From the NCBI GenBank assembly GCA_963693285.1, contig OY848917.1:8122192-8186191 (forward strand): a DNA stretch of 64,000 nt, written 5' to 3'. The position numbers and the translations under genes are program-made. The DNA comes from Xestospongia muta. Lineage: Eukaryota > Porifera > Demospongiae > Haplosclerida > Petrosiidae. Within the stretch, counting starts at the first letter, position 1. Each line of letters begins with the position of its first letter. The notes under the pieces are model-generated. The model was given only the letters and a program-made list of their open reading frames with translations. It did no database searches and had not been told where the DNA came from. Shown here piece by piece: positions 36,461-49,687 of the stretch.

Positions 36461-37205
36461 ATCTAGAGGAGATATTAGGAATGTATTAGTAGATATGTGT
36501 ATATAAGGTTGCCTTCATTGTTTCAACAAATTAAGTCTAAACTCAAATTAAACTTTAAATGTCAAAACACTTGATAGACTATAACTATAGTTTCCTAAAT
36601 TGCCTATAAATATAATAATATTACAGTATTATTATTAAAACTAAATAATAAGTACAAACTAAATAGATAATATAACAATCACTATAATAGTGTTGTGATA
36701 TATGAGATTCACTCATTGGATCTTTTGAATTTATAATCTATGCTTACACAACATTTATTGAAACCTAATGTTACTCATAAAGTAATGTACATTGGAAATT
36801 ATAATTATCAAGAATGCTTTGTATATAAAATGGAATAAATCATTGAAAATCATTTCTTTAAAAAAGATATATCATATAACCAGATAAGACCAGATTGAAT
36901 GATATCAAAACTGTTTATGACAAAGACAACACTCTAAATCAACATGTCCTTTGTGTTAGCTCTTCAACCTTTCAAGTAACCTAACCACTGTACTGATAAC
37001 AAGTTCATTAGTGAACTAAGGGATGGTCTTATCTACTCCTTTCTCATCATAAAGGATAGTTTTCCCTGACCTCAACCTTTGACATACATGTAACATGTTC
37101 ACTTGTCTTCTTTGATCACAATGTCCAACACATAAAGGAATGGTCTCTTTGTGTACAAACACATTTACACTCTAAAATTAATCAAAGTCATCAACAACTG
37201 ATGAC

Positions 37206-37214
37206 TATATAAAG
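37206..37214 (+). promoter_or_regulatory. TATA box of collagen at 37326
   Basis: TATATAAAG in the conserved pre-collagen block, 112 bp before the ATG. Confidence 0.68.
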
Positions 37215-37325
37215 AACTGACAGACAGACATTTAAATATAAGAAAAACTCTCTTAAAACTCAATTAAAGTGAACTTTCAAACTCCTCAAGAAAACATCTC
37301 CTTCTATATCAAACTAACTTTCAAG

Positions 37326-38210
37326 ATGATGATACAGATATTATCACTGTTGGTTGTCCTCTTACTAACTGTAGAACAATGTACTACAGCTGCTGTACAA
37401 GGTAATCATATTGTTTTGAAAGCATTGATTTCCAATTCATTTATTATATAAACCAGTCGAGATAAGAGATGTACCTCTCCTACACCAAATGTCACTACCA
37501 ACACACCTTATATTCAAATACTACAAGGACGTGATGGTCGTGATGGCATACAAGGTCCTCCTGGACTAGCTGGGACACCTGGAAGAGATGGTACCAATGG
37601 TAAAGATGGTAGTAAAGGAGACAAAGGAGAATCTGGACCACAAGGACCTCCAGGACCAAGAAATGGAGGTGTGGTCTTTACTAAATGGGGACGTACCACA
37701 TGTCCTACAACCAATGATACAGAATTACTCTACAAAGGGAAAGCTGCTGGGAGTCATTATACTCAAACTGGAGGTGGAGCTAACTACATTTGTCTACCTG
37801 ATCAACCTGAGTTTCTATCCTATACACCTGGTATATCTGAGCACCAGTCTTACATCTATGGAGCAGAGTACGATGCTTATGGTGGTCCTTTCTCACCACA
37901 TAATGAACACAATGTCCCCTGTGTTGTATGTTATGTTTCCACTAGAATATCATATCTAATGATACCAGCAAAGATTACATGTCCCAAAACATGGACCACA
38001 GAATATCAAGGTTATCTCATGGCTGAGGGATTTAACAACAAACGAAATGTAGTCTATGAATGTGTTGATAAAGATGCTGAATCTATTCCAGGAAGTGTTG
38101 CTAACACTGATGGTGTTTTATTCTATCATGTTCAAGCTCAATGTAATGGTCTCCTCTGTCCTCCTTATGATAAAGAGAAAGAGTTAGCCTGTGTGGTGTG
38201 TACCAAGTGA
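37326..38210 (+). pseudogene. Short-chain collagen with a single nonsense codon
   Basis: Would encode 294 residues: signal peptide, 15-16 Gly-X-Y triplets (GRDGRDGIQGPPGLAGTPG and onward, GPQGPPGP) and a complete Cys-rich domain to ACVVCTK. The only defect seen is TAA at codon 42 (37449-37451), where the relatives have GAA (Glu). The frame is otherwise continuous from 37326 to 38210. The promoter block is kept. It is either a very young pseudogene, an allele that is intact in other individuals, or a base error. An internal ATG at 37671 would give only the Cys-rich domain without a signal peptide. Confidence 0.88.
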
Positions 38211-38214
38211 ACAA

Positions 38215-40145
38215 AACTATTTTCTAAATTGTTTGACATTAATTTTGATTATGAGTAATTTAGTAATTTGTAATTTATGCTATAATTTTTGAAATAGAAA
38301 CTTATATTTGTTATAAAAACTGTCAAATGTACACATGTTAACTATATTATGGAACATGATAGTCATAGATAATTACTACTTATATTAAATATATTACTTG
38401 GCTATCATTGGTCAATGAGATATTGCAGACTTATTTAAGTAGTGATAAGTTGGAATTGAGAAGCTATGGTCTTGTACCCAGATATTCTCTGGCTAAATGC
38501 CCTTTCACATAACTAAACAAGTGGGTGTGTCCATCTGGGGACAAGACTAGAGAAGTCATAATTATCTATTTACAATATCATATTCAAATAGACAGTTTAG
38601 TGGTAGGTTGCCTTACAGTAGTTTTCTGAAGTACATTTTCACAGCTTTAATAATAAGTACAGTTTTGAAATTTTAAAGAAACCAGCTAAACACATGTATC
38701 ATAATTTTATAAGTTAGGTTTTAAATTAGTGTGTTTTTCCAATGACAGATGAAAACAGTTATAGTTACCTAAATAAAGCTTGTATTAAGTAAAAAAAGAA
38801 TATAATTGTAAACTTGTCCTAAATTATTATAATAATATTGCTATTACTAAAAGACTATTTTATTGCTAACTCTTATAGTTGACAGAAGTATGGATCTATT
38901 CAAATATTATTCTCAAGTAACAGATTCAGAAGGTTCAATCAGTCATGCCCAAATTAAAGTGCTTGTGGTAAACATAATAATATTCATTAGTTGTTATGTG
39001 GATCAGTGGTTACCATATGTGTGTTAATTATGTCAATACATATGTAGAGTCAAGAGTGTATATTATCTAAATACATACACTATAATTAAGACTACAATTG
39101 TACAGTACAACATGTATGAGTATTAACTACAGTATTAATTAAAGAGGTATTAGATATGATAATATAACTGAGTCCTTTTACTCTGTATAAAGACAGTTAC
39201 ATACACACAGTCATAAGTTGAATAATTAGATTGGCTGTGGCTCAAAAATGTACATTTGAAAGTTAAATCAATAAGTACAGTGAAACTTGAGATAATCAAA
39301 GACAGTATAAGCTCAAGACTTTAAAAGATGGTATTTTATAATAAATTGACAGGTACTGTAAGAGTAAGGTAGCTAGCATTGAGGGATCTGCTACATGTAG
39401 TCATTTACTTACCTCAAGATGATTTAAACCTTAAGTGAGAGGGAAATATAGTTTGGTAATCTCTTTCATCTTGTTTAAATCCATTTATTTCTCCATATCA
39501 ACACAGATTTGTATCTCTTGTATATTACTGATCTCCTAAAGATCTGTTAGAATACAAAGTATAATGTAATCCAATTCAGTTAGTTTAACTTGGACCAATT
39601 TCCATTTTCAACAAGAGCCAATGACTCTAGTTTATATTCATATCAACAGGTTATCTTATCTCCTATATATGAGTACATCATCACATTATCTGGTTTATTA
39701 TTTTAATTACTACACAATACATGTAAGATAAATACAAGTACAATACATTATGTTGTATATATAGAGACATACTTCTTGTCTTAGCAAGTCTCATTCCAAA
39801 ACCCACTAGATGTTTATTAGATTCTACATACATTCTAATTATTAAATCAAGCAATCTGATTGGTCAGATATAGATAACTATATTTTAGGTACTTGCTGGG
39901 CTTTCTCAGTTACTCACTAGTTCCTTCAACATGTGTTGCTATAGATTTGTTAAATTGGTTAGAGTCATGTATCAAATGGACACTACACAATTTAGAAGCC
40001 AACAAGTCTAATATAACTCTCACACATGCTCACTCGACTTCTCAGTGATGGCTTTTAAGTTTTAAAATTGCATAGTTCGTTAAGTCTTGGACTAATTCTA
40101 TTCAACCAGTCTATTTATTTGGTCATCCTAACCATCCATCTCTAG
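38215..40145. other. Intergenic; one weak candidate exon
   Basis: Mostly AT-rich sequence without recognised genes. At 38890-38967 an ATG opens 26 codons (MDLFKYYSQVTDSEGS...) directly before gtaaac. This could be a first exon, but no partner exon was identified. Confidence 0.35.
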
Positions 40146-40149
40146 CTCT

Positions 40150-42620
40150 CACTATCTCTCTATATTCCTATGTATCCTATTCTTACCTCTTTGTCTGATC
40201 ATAACAACATTTCTTGAGTTAGTGGGTGGATGTAAAGTTGCAGTCATAGGATAGGTCTTCAAAAGAAACCTTTTATCTTCATCTTTGATGTAACAACATT
40301 TTCTTCCACTTGTTATGGCTGTAGGAGGTAGCAAGATGATGAGAGCTAATCCATGATGTAGTAAGATTGATGTTGGATTGAACAGTGGACATTGAAGTTG
40401 GAGAAGAAAATTCTTGAGATAGAAGAATGTTATTAACATAAAAGATGATTTATATAGTTGATGAATAAGAGAGACATGAGAATAGATCTTTGGGGCATAC
40501 CAGTGATGACTTGACAGCATATACTGTATTTATGAGGTCCCATGAAGAAAACTAAGACTTGACAATAGATAATAGAGCTGTTTTAGTTGAGAATCCAGGT
40601 TAGAAAAAAACTGACAATTAGTAAAAATGTTATGCGTGGAAAAAAAGTTGTACAGATAATTAAAGATGTCACATTCCAGAATCGTGAGGAAAAATAGATC
40701 TTAATCATTTGAGATCTGAGTTGCAGAGAAAATCTGGAGATTTGTCTTGTAGTGGTGTATAGGGATTATGAGTCAGAGGAGAAAAAAGGGCAGTTGACTT
40801 ATTGAAGCAGAAGAAGTATTGATTTAGAACATCTGCTTTAGAAGAGTGTGAAATTACTGGAGAACCATTATGGATAAAGGATGGAATGGATGCAGGTTTG
40901 GAATAAATAACAAAAAGACCATGGTGAGAGAAAAGTGAATATATTACAAAGGAATTTGAATTTTAGATGTCTAAGATAAGCTAGAGTCTTATTACAATAG
41001 AAATGATACTTGGTCCAAAGAAAAGGAGAACCAGTTCTTTTAGCAGAAAAGAAGATGGACTTTCTTAAATTGAGTTGGTTAATGAGGAGCAATTGACCCA
41101 AAGAAGAGAAGAGTTAGTAGGGGATACACAAGTTTGCTAGGAACAGTGGTGGTCATGATGCAAAGGAAAAGTTCTTTAAATATGACCCAAGATTAGAAGT
41201 ATTAGGATTAAACAAGGGAAGTAATTCTTTCCAGTCAATGGAGCAGAGGACAACATTAACATGCTCAAAGTCAGTGAGATGGTATAGCCAGGACCTTGTG
41301 AGGAGGAGAAGGGGAAGGACTGTTAACAGATTCTGTGGGAAGAGAGATGAGAAGTGAAAAATGGTCTGAAAAAGAGACAGGAGGAAGAATACTATGAGAA
41401 GGAACAACAATGGTAGATGGGAGATAAATAAGATCAATAATTAATGGTGTATAAGAGTGATAAAATGATTGGGAGCACTAACAATTTACTTAAGGTCAAA
41501 AGTGTCAGATATGACATCCAGTTTAGTCTTTGAGGATGAAGTAGAGTAGAAATTAATGTTGAAATCACCTAAAAGGATAAGATTAGAAAGAATGGAAGGA
41601 TTGAGGGATGTCATCTCATTACACAAATGATCCAACTTATCAGATGAAGATGGAGGCCAGTAGTAAGTGCCAATTGAAAACGAGCAATGATTAAGCTTAA
41701 TTGATAGAAGAAATTCAATTTTAAAAGGAACAAGTACTGCAAAAGTAATTACATGATATTTTACTTGAACAACAATACCACCACCACAGTGGTTACAATC
41801 ACAACAGAATAATAAGTGATTAGGCAAAGCAATGTCAAGATTGGGAATGTCAGCAAAGAGTCAAGAGTCCACAATATAGACAAAATTGGGATTGAGAACA
41901 AAGCAGAGAGCAGTTCTCTAGTTCTCTAGTTTAGAAAAATGGAGTGAGCATTAAAATAGAAATCTTTATTGAATTTGACAATGTGAGTTGTGAGCAGGAT
42001 AACAAAGGAGTGAGACAAACAAAGTTGATAAAAGGTTTGAACAAACAGGAAAAAAAAGCTGATTATTAAAAGATTAAGATGGAGAGGGGGAGACTGAACA
42101 ACTTGTGAGTAAAAAGAAGTTGGGACATTGAAGTGAAGAATTCAATGTTGAAGTGGTAATGGGGAGTGGGTTAGAAAGAAGGAGGAGGATGAGGACAAAA
42201 TGGGTTGGGTTTAAGTGTTGGTGGAAGCAGAGGAAGCAGTACACTACATTGAAGAGTTGGTGGAAGTGGAGGAGAAGGTAGGTTGGGTTGAAGAGTTGGT
42301 GGAGGCAGTGATGGAGGTAGATTGTGTTGAATACTTAGAGGAGGAGGAAGCAAGGGTAGATTAGATTAGTGATTTGGAGGAAGAAGTAATGGTATGTTGT
42401 GATGAAGTGTGGAGAAGGGGAAGGTAGATGTAAGTTGGGTAGGAGACTTGGAGGAAGGTGAAATATTGATAAATCAGACTGAAGACTTAATAGAGTAGAA
42501 AGTATTGGTACAATGGGTTGAAGAATGGGATGAGGAGGAAGAAATGGAGAATGGTGGATGGTCTTGTGATGTGAAAAATTAGAAGAAAAAAGAGTGAGGG
42601 TTTTCATAGGAAGCAATGAC
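40150..42620 (-). mobile_element. Degenerate non-LTR retrotransposon (LINE), EN region
   Basis: Minus-strand remnants in LINE order. 41486-41827 holds the endonuclease segment (HCGGGIVVQVK, IGTYYWPPSSS, LILLGDFNINF). Near 41250-41437 another frame holds a VSFSDHFSLLISLP relative of the SDHxxI motif. 40868-41101 reads LRKSIFFSAKRTGSPFLW, typical of the linker before reverse transcriptase, and near 40780-40870 ISHSSKADVLNQYFF. Several frameshifts separate them and no palm YxDD motif was found. The 42171-42616 stretch encodes a Pro/Leu/Ser-rich low-complexity frame that may be its 5' part. CR1/L2-type is likely but not certain. Confidence 0.7.
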
Positions 42621-42817
42621 TATTCTAAGAGAAGGAGGTTGTGAAGATTCAGGTAGAGAGGTAGCAGAGGAAGAGGGAGTGGTTATAGTAGGAGTAGTTT
42701 TAGTAGGAGCAGCAGTGGTAATAGTAAGAAGAACATTAGAATGATTAAGTGGGAGTGATGTAGTGCTGATAGTGAATGAGGATAAGGTAGTAGTAGAAGT
42801 AATAGAATGAATGGGAT

Positions 42818-44564
42818 TTAGGAGCAGTAGAGGAAAAGGAAGTAAATGAGTGATGAAGTAGGATGGTATGGTAGAGGATGATTAAAAGTATTAGGTAGTG
42901 ATAATGGAAGACTGGTGAGGTTAGTACTGGAGATGGGAAAAGGAGATGAGGAGGAGGTAGAAAAGACAGAAAAAGATCTAACTAGGGGTTGAGACTTGTG
43001 AGAGCAGGATTTCTCAAGTCTGATAATGTGAGCTAGATTATTATAACAATGAATAATATAAAAAATAACAAACTAACTGACCTATTGGAGACTAGACAGT
43101 GGTTGCGTTTTGAGAGTGAGACTGAGAACATGACTGAGGCTGAGTACCAGAGGCGAGACTATTATATCAATGAATAATATAAAAGATAACAAACACAAAC
43201 TAACTAACCTGTTGGGGACTTGATAGTAGTTGCATTTTGAGACTGAGAACATGTCTGAGACTGAGTACTAGAGGCTAGATTATTATATCAATGAATAATA
43301 TAAAAGATAACAAACACAAACTAACTAACCTGTTGCGGACTTGATAGTAGTTGCATTTTGAGACTAAGAACATGTCCGAGACTGAGTACTAGAGGCTACA
43401 TTATTATAACAATGAATAATATAAAAGATAACAGACAAACTGACCTATTGCAGACTTGGTGATACCTGCAGCACCTGATGTGGTATAGATACTAATTCAA
43501 TTAATTAATACTATACCTTCATTAAACTGTTCTCTAGTTCTTCATGTATTAATGATCAACCTAATTGCAGTATAATATAACAGTACGTTCATTGATACTG
43601 GTTGAAAAGGTTCTAGAGTTAAGAGGAATTATGTAAATACCTACCTTCAGTGGAACTGTTTAATGTAGATTGAGAACTGCTAATAATGGCTGAACAAGTA
43701 CTGGACTTCTTAAACCAAGTACTTTCTAAAATAATATTGAGGAATCAAAATTTAACAGCATGTCATTCTCAATTTTGTTTAACTGAGCAATCCCAGCTTG
43801 ATCTAGTCAAAGGAAGAATGCGTAAGTTACAGTAGCCATGTACATACTTACTATTTTTTCCTTTTTTTCTTCTTTTCTTTCTCATTTCTTTTAATTTCTT
43901 AATCTCTTTTCTTCAATTGTCATATGATTCACTACACTTGTTAAGACTTTTCCAGACTACTTTTGTGTTATAATTGGAAGCTTACAAATGATGGTAACAA
44001 ACTTTCTTCTTCTAAAATCTTTGAAAAAAATGGATGATTTTTTAAGAACTGCAGAGTGTGAAGGTTGTTCAGAAGGAAGACAGACAAAAGGATACAAACA
44101 GAGTACACACCCACTAAGAGGAAGTGATTCACTTGGGATTTGAAGGGAAACAAAGACTACAGATAAGTATGTCAATGATAGATAAATAACATACACAACA
44201 TACCTATCAGAGATATGATAGTAGATGTCTTGAGAGATTGAGAATGTGTTTGAAAGAGAGTTCTCGAGTTAATGTGAGACACTAGATGCATAACAACATC
44301 AATTGATAATACAAAAGGAAAGTGACCTATTGGAGACTTAAGAGTGATTGTTGTTTCCTTTTCAGATAGAGAACATATTTGAGTTACTATAGTGATAATA
44401 TCAGTTGATGCAGGATAAGTGACAGTATAGAATTTACCTCTATATATACTTGGTTGTCCAGACCAAACATTTGAATACTGATCTAAACATAAATGATTGT
44501 AATGATCTAAGTGTAGTAGCAGAAGATAAATGTTTTCATGTACAGTTGAATAAAAAGTTAACAA
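42818..44564 (-). CDS. Putative gene with tandemly duplicated Ser/Thr/Gln-rich exons
   Basis: Minus-strand series of short open segments with GT-AG borders, all read in the same 1-1 phase. High to low: 44327 up to about 44564 (PASTDIITIVTQICSLSEKE), 44204-44281 (FQTHSQSLKTSTIISLI), 43645-43725 (SSSQSTLNSSTE), 43330-43395, 43209-43274 and 43082-43153 (SSTQSQTCSQSQN..TTIKSPT type, 66-72 nt). Then 42818-43032, a longer open segment (SCSHKSQPLVRSF) ending in TAA. Introns are about 50 nt and are duplicated with the exons. The acceptor of 43082-43153 is CG, not AG. The product would be a low-complexity, possibly O-glycosylated stalk. No domain, start codon or signal peptide was identified; it may be a pseudogene. 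Confidence 0.4.
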
Positions 44565-44569
44565 GCAGC

Positions 44570-45595
44570 TGTTACAACACTATAGTGTGTTGAGGACTGG
44601 GTCCACCCACTTTATCCTTAAAATGGTAATACACTGTTGTAGATCTCATTGGGTTTGCAAGGGGTTTAGAAATAAAATGACACCACATGCTAGTCCCTAT
44701 ACTTGTATAACTCAGCCATAGATTTAGATATAGAACTTTTATAATCAAAACCAACTGTTCACTGCAAAATTTTTGAAGAATATTCTTGTGAATTTTGTAA
44801 ACTTATAAATTGTACAGTATTATGATGAGAGAGATAAGAAATTCATTAAAATTTCCATTTGCAAATGCAAATACTATATCAAGTATATCAACAATCTGTA
44901 TGTTGATTAGCCTCAACTCTATCAGATGGCTATCCCAGTTTTACTCTGGAACACTGTCATAGTTAATTACTTTATTACATAATGTGTTTATTTTGAATTA
45001 TGGTAAGATTATGGAATATAGTAGCATCTTGAGTATGCGTACTAGAAAGATAGGAAAATCTCCAAGGTGTCTTATGTTTTATGTTGTGGAGACAATGAAT
45101 ATCCAAGTAGTTGTTTTGGCAAAAAATGTTAATTTTAATTGTCACTCAAGCTCATGCACTAATTGGACAAGCCAAAGTGACAATTACACAAGTACAGTTA
45201 TACTTGAACCTATTCCTAAAGTCACTATAGTACAGTAGTACTATAGCATTATAGGTCATATGTCATGCCACAAATAAATCTATTGAGTATCTAATGTTAT
45301 CGTACCTTTCAGAATACCTGTGACAATGACGCTTAGTAGCCTCATGGATATTATAGACAGTAAACAGGATTGGAAACTGATGACGTATGCGGACAGCTGT
45401 AATGATGCGCATTAATTAGAATAACACTCCAGTCGTACACGTCTGGATTGACTAGAAAGAGAAACTTTTAGAGTAGTATCTTGGAGTCTCTGGGCCGATT
45501 CCGGCTGAATTGTTAAAATACACAGGTAATATAAAGGTAATATAAAATAGTACATACAATATAAAGTAAAAGTCAGTTGAATACGAATCTGTATA
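44570..45595. other. Intergenic, no recognised gene
   Basis: An open plus-strand frame of 84 codons lies at 44984-45238 (CHSSSCTNWTSQSDNYTS) without family resemblance. Otherwise no features were seen. Confidence 0.35.
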
Positions 45596-45600
45596 CACTG

Positions 45601-46537
45601 CTAATTTGGGATAGTTTTACGAAGTCCTTTGATTTTTTGTAAATTTTTGGACGATACTTTCTTGTAGGCTTCTACGATAGAGGCAGCAAATGAAAATCCT
45701 CGAACTGTAACGAATTCTATTATGATGGTTATGTACAGTTCATCAATAATGACTAAGATATCACCTTGATCTTCAGATAGTGTATGCCATTGATGCAGGA
45801 CTTTATTATTGTCTGAAATTTTTTTAATGATGAAAGGTTTTGAATTTGCTTCCATCACTGATGCTCTGAGGTTGAAGTATTTACACAGCTCAAGCTCCAT
45901 GTGGTAAATAGATTGTATGTATGTTTTGTCGCTTAAATGATCAATATCACCTCTGCTCCAAAGAATTTGTCCAGGTTTCTTTGTCTTTGTCTAGGTCCAT
46001 CTCAAATCCACTGGTGTCACACATGAAAAGAAGAAGTATTTGCTTGTGTTCATGTTTCGATTTCATCAGTTGTGATATGATTGTTTGGCATATGTAACCA
46101 GTGACATACTGAAGTGCATTTTCTTCTATGTTTGTGAGGCTTTCAGTTGAAGTAGTTAAAGTTGGATGTGTTCTTGTTGAATAGGTTCGGTTAATGAGGT
46201 TAGTAAATATATTTTGAGTTACATGTTGATATAATGTTGGACCAGGATTTGTACAAATTGATTGTTGAAGGAAAGTGGCCCAGGAACTATGAATAGTGGG
46301 TGATGTTCACAAAGCATGATATCGTGTGCATAAGTGTTCTCTTTTTGCTTGAATGCTTTTCTTAGATGTAAAGTAACCCTGAAGATCTGCTAGAATATCT
46401 CGAGAGAACTGGATGAAATGATCTGCGTATGGACGTTTTGCCCACTGGATGATAGCTTCTGCTGCTTTCGATATTCTCTTGGTTTCTGATGTTTTGTAGA
46501 AGCTTTGATCTGCAAGTAATTCTCTCACACCTATCAT
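45601..46537 (-). pseudogene. Unclassified transposon-related protein, C-terminal part
   Basis: Minus-strand remnant. 46307-46537 reads ELLADQSFYKTSETKRIS and IIQWAKRPYADHF, then REHLCTRYHAL. Past frameshifts come PGPTLYQHVTQNIFTNL, EENALQYVTGYICQ and, at 45601-45900, MELELCKYFNLRAS and VTVRGFSFAASIVEAYKK before a stop. These motifs recur in repetitive proteins of sponges and cnidarians, which I associate with DNA transposons without a class name. At least two frame breaks lie between 45900 and 46300. A second fragment of the same family lies at 18940-19165. Confidence 0.6.
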
Positions 46538-46540
46538 TAC

Positions 46541-46830
46541 AGTCTCACAGGGATATAATAAATGACAGATTTCAGTGAGTATTTATAATGTATAATGATT
46601 TCATGTACACATACATTGTACAAGGGGAGTGCTTGCTCCACTCATGAGCACAGAAGCAGTCTCACAGGGATCTAATACATGTACATAGATGAAATTGATA
46701 ATACATGTATGTGTAACATGTACATGCATACCTTGTACAAGGCGAGTGGTTGCCTGGACAGGCACAGTCTCACGGCAGTCACAGGGATTTAATACATGGA
46801 TAAAATAGATTTCAGTGAGTTATGTTAAAT
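46541..46830. repeat. ~115-bp imperfect tandem repeat
   Basis: Three imperfect units share cagtctcacagggat at about 46541, 46656 and 46766, with 'gatttcagtgagt' in two of them. They lie between the two transposon-protein remnants. Confidence 0.65.
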
Positions 46831-46889
46831 GTGTGTACATATGCATATACCTATACCTAAGACAGATGAATTACTTTTTTCAATAGATT

Positions 46890-49020
46890 TTTTTCTGTTG
46901 GCAAAAAGTACAGTTTCTTCAGCTTCTTTCCCTCCATGTTGTGTGAGAGCTTTGAGACTGAATCACTTAGTACCTGTAAATTTTATTGTATGATATTAAT
47001 GCGTGTCATAATTATGTTAAAAAATGTTGTGTAATCTAACCTGAGCAGCAAGGTCCACATGCATTTTGGAAAAACTAGTCAAATGAATATGCTCATACTT
47101 CAAGCAAGGTCCTGTGAGGAAGCAAAACTAAGCCACTTTCCATTCTGGATTTACTATATATATCACTGAAATGCTCCCAAGCAATATTGTCTTCTGTAGA
47201 GTAGAATAAAAACGTCATGTATAACTCAAGATACGGAGATACATGTAACATCACTGTACCCAAAGCTTTCTTCATCAAGAAGCCCAGCAGTTTCTTGTTT
47301 TTATCAAGTATGGAGGATCAGAAATGAAAAAGAATTCCCTGCCCTCAGTGACACAAGGGTAATGTTTTGTGTGTCAAATTGATGCTCCATCAGCTGTACT
47401 ATCCAACACATACATTAAGGTAGGTAAAATTATACATGTTTTTAACCCTGTAAGTATATTTTGAATTTAACTATAATGTGTGTACCTTAAATCCATATCT
47501 CTCAAGTTTATTCACAGCTTCCCACAGCAGATCAAACAACATATAGTCTGTGACATTGTGGCTTGGGAATTAGACATGTGGAAACTCGAGGTGGGAAAAG
47601 AATTCCCTCACCATAAATGTCATCATCGAGTTCACTAGCAGCTCTTGTGGAAGAGTAGAGTTTGTCAGTGTCTTCTCCAATAAATCCAATTGTGATTTGA
47701 TATCCCCCATGCAGGTAAATCCTATGAGATCACCTGAAATATTAATGTACATAATGAAGATTACACGCATGTATACAACTATATACTAAAGTATCAATTG
47801 TCACCTGTGTGTTTATCAAACACCAAATCTTTTATGTGCATCTCATCGATCAACATTATTACATTATTACCTTTTCTTTGAATTCTTCTAGCCTAGCTGC
47901 ATTGCAAAGTTGAGCATCTACATTAGCAGAGAAGCCTGGTTTAGCTTTGATGTGGTGAGTATAGTCTCTCAGTCTTTGTTGAGAGGGCAATGATATACAC
48001 TGTCTCATTGTTTCATATGCACTTTGAGACTGGTGACAGAGATAGATACACCAACGTATCATTGGTTGATGCCATCTAATGCCAGAATAATCTTTGGAAC
48101 ATTGTCAATTCTTCCTCTCCAACAGTGTACTATCCTCTTTCAGAATTATCTCTCTCATGTTATCATGATCAACAGGATTCAATGAAACATTTTTGTGTTT
48201 CTATCGGTGTCTCAACCTTGTGTAGAAGTTAATCCCTCTGTTTTTTTATTTTACTGAGTTCATTATGCATAATCTTCATTGTTGTTTTCGTCTCATCTTT
48301 AGATAATACTGAGTAGGGAATTGTTGTTGTAGGGTCTGTTCTTGATACTCTCTGTTGAGCAATGTGAGTCTTGCACACATTCAAGGTTGATCTGTACTGA
48401 ACACATGGCTGGCAATGAACATGTGATTTATCACACAAGATTTAACCATTTTGGTGCTGAATTATTTTTTCTCCTAAGAAGGCAAGTATACCATACACGA
48501 CTTACATTGTTAGTTTTATTCTGACTTACCCATCATTGTTGTTGTTTGTGTTTCCTTAGATAAAACATTGGAGAATTCTTTCACTAGATTACCTCTACAT
48601 ACACAATACATTTTAATTTTTGAAAGTATACAGAGTATAATCCACATATGGTTTCTATCCTTGCAGGAATTCCATGCCTGCACACAAAGTCATTTCTGAG
48701 TTCATGGCTGTCACACTTCAATGACAATTCCAGTGACTGGTTAATTTTAACCATTACGATAACTTCACTTGTGGTGGGAGTGGTACATGTAGCAAGAGTT
48801 GTAAATATCAATTATTGGTTTTCTTCATTTTCTTGTTAAGCCCCTCATGTAGGTATACTGAAAACATTGACTCTTTCTACTAGTTGCTGAATGTTTTGTG
48901 CAGCCACATTGTAGTATATTGAAATTGGCAGGGAAAGCTTGAACTGTTGATTCTTAGAGAGTTTCAATTTAGCAAAATACTTGTGTTGATGTAGCTTTAG
49001 TTTTCTAGGCATTTTGATTC
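46890..49020 (-). pseudogene. P-element/THAP9-like transposase pseudogene
   Basis: Minus-strand, N to C: possible start near 49010 (MPRKLKLHQHKYFAKLKL), 48690-48750 (SLELSLKCDSHELRNDF), 48229-48438 (CQPCVQYRSTL), 47859-48130 (GIRWHQPMIRWCIYL, ISLPSQQRLRDYTHHIK), 47570-47770 (GDLIGFTCMGDIKSQL, MTFMVREFFSHLEFP), 47510-47570 (YMLFDLLWEAVNKLE), 47280-47345 (FFISDPPYLIKTRNCWA), 47050-47200 (AWEHFSDIYSK; HLTSFSKMHVDLAAQ) and 46890-46980 (LTQHGGKEAEETVLFAN). The order and motifs are those of the RNase H-like fold and GTP-binding insertion of P-element-type transposases. Broken by a TAG after EFPHV, a frameshift near 47110 and another near 46945. The C-terminal end is missing. Confidence 0.8.
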
Positions 49021-49024
49021 TTTT

Positions 49025-49685
49025 TTTCTGTGCATGGAATGATGTTAATTAAGACCAAACAGAAACGTATCTGCTATTTACATCAGTAGTACCTGAGAAC
49101 ACCACCAACTTAGCAAGTGAAGTTGAAGTCATTTTGAGACAAATGCGCCTCAAACAGATGACTAGCTGCTATCAGATCTGATGCACCAAAAAAGCACCAT
49201 TAGTTGTATACAGCAACACTCAAAATTGCTTCAATTTGTAAGGAAGCCATATCTCTTTATAGCTCTCACAACGGACTTCTCTGCTTCTACATTAAAGTAT
49301 CAGCCACACCTATTATTATTGATTTGTTCTTCTAACCGACAGATCTCCAGAAGTCCTATGTACTAATAAAGATATCCAGACGTAACATAAACTATTTGCT
49401 TGGGCAGTTCAGTACTTTCAATAAAGACATCTGATCTCTTAAAGCTCTCCTTATGTTCAATAGGGACTTTAGCTCTCTTGATCGTACATGGGGTATATAT
49501 ATATATAATACTACTAATTCTTTATGATAGAGAGTCTGTACGTGTCACGAGGGAAAAGGATTGTCTTTCGAAATTCAGTTTTTAGAGGTAATCATATACC
49601 TAACTTTATGCACTTAGGTTCCTGTTTTTTATACCATAGAACAATAAATGGATCACAAGGCATTCAGCAGTTACCTTGGACAAAA
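49025..49685. other. Intergenic, nothing recognised
   Basis: Short plus-strand open frames here have no family resemblance or splice context. Confidence 0.35.
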
Positions 49686-49687
49686 TT

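Larger units (their letters stand above)
32861..37520. repeat. Segmental duplication Y, copy 2
   Basis: Second copy of 13135-18138, beginning exactly at the left arm of the hairpin (32861-33205). The homology continues into the collagen locus at 37326 and then outruns the first copy, which is truncated. Confidence 0.9.
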
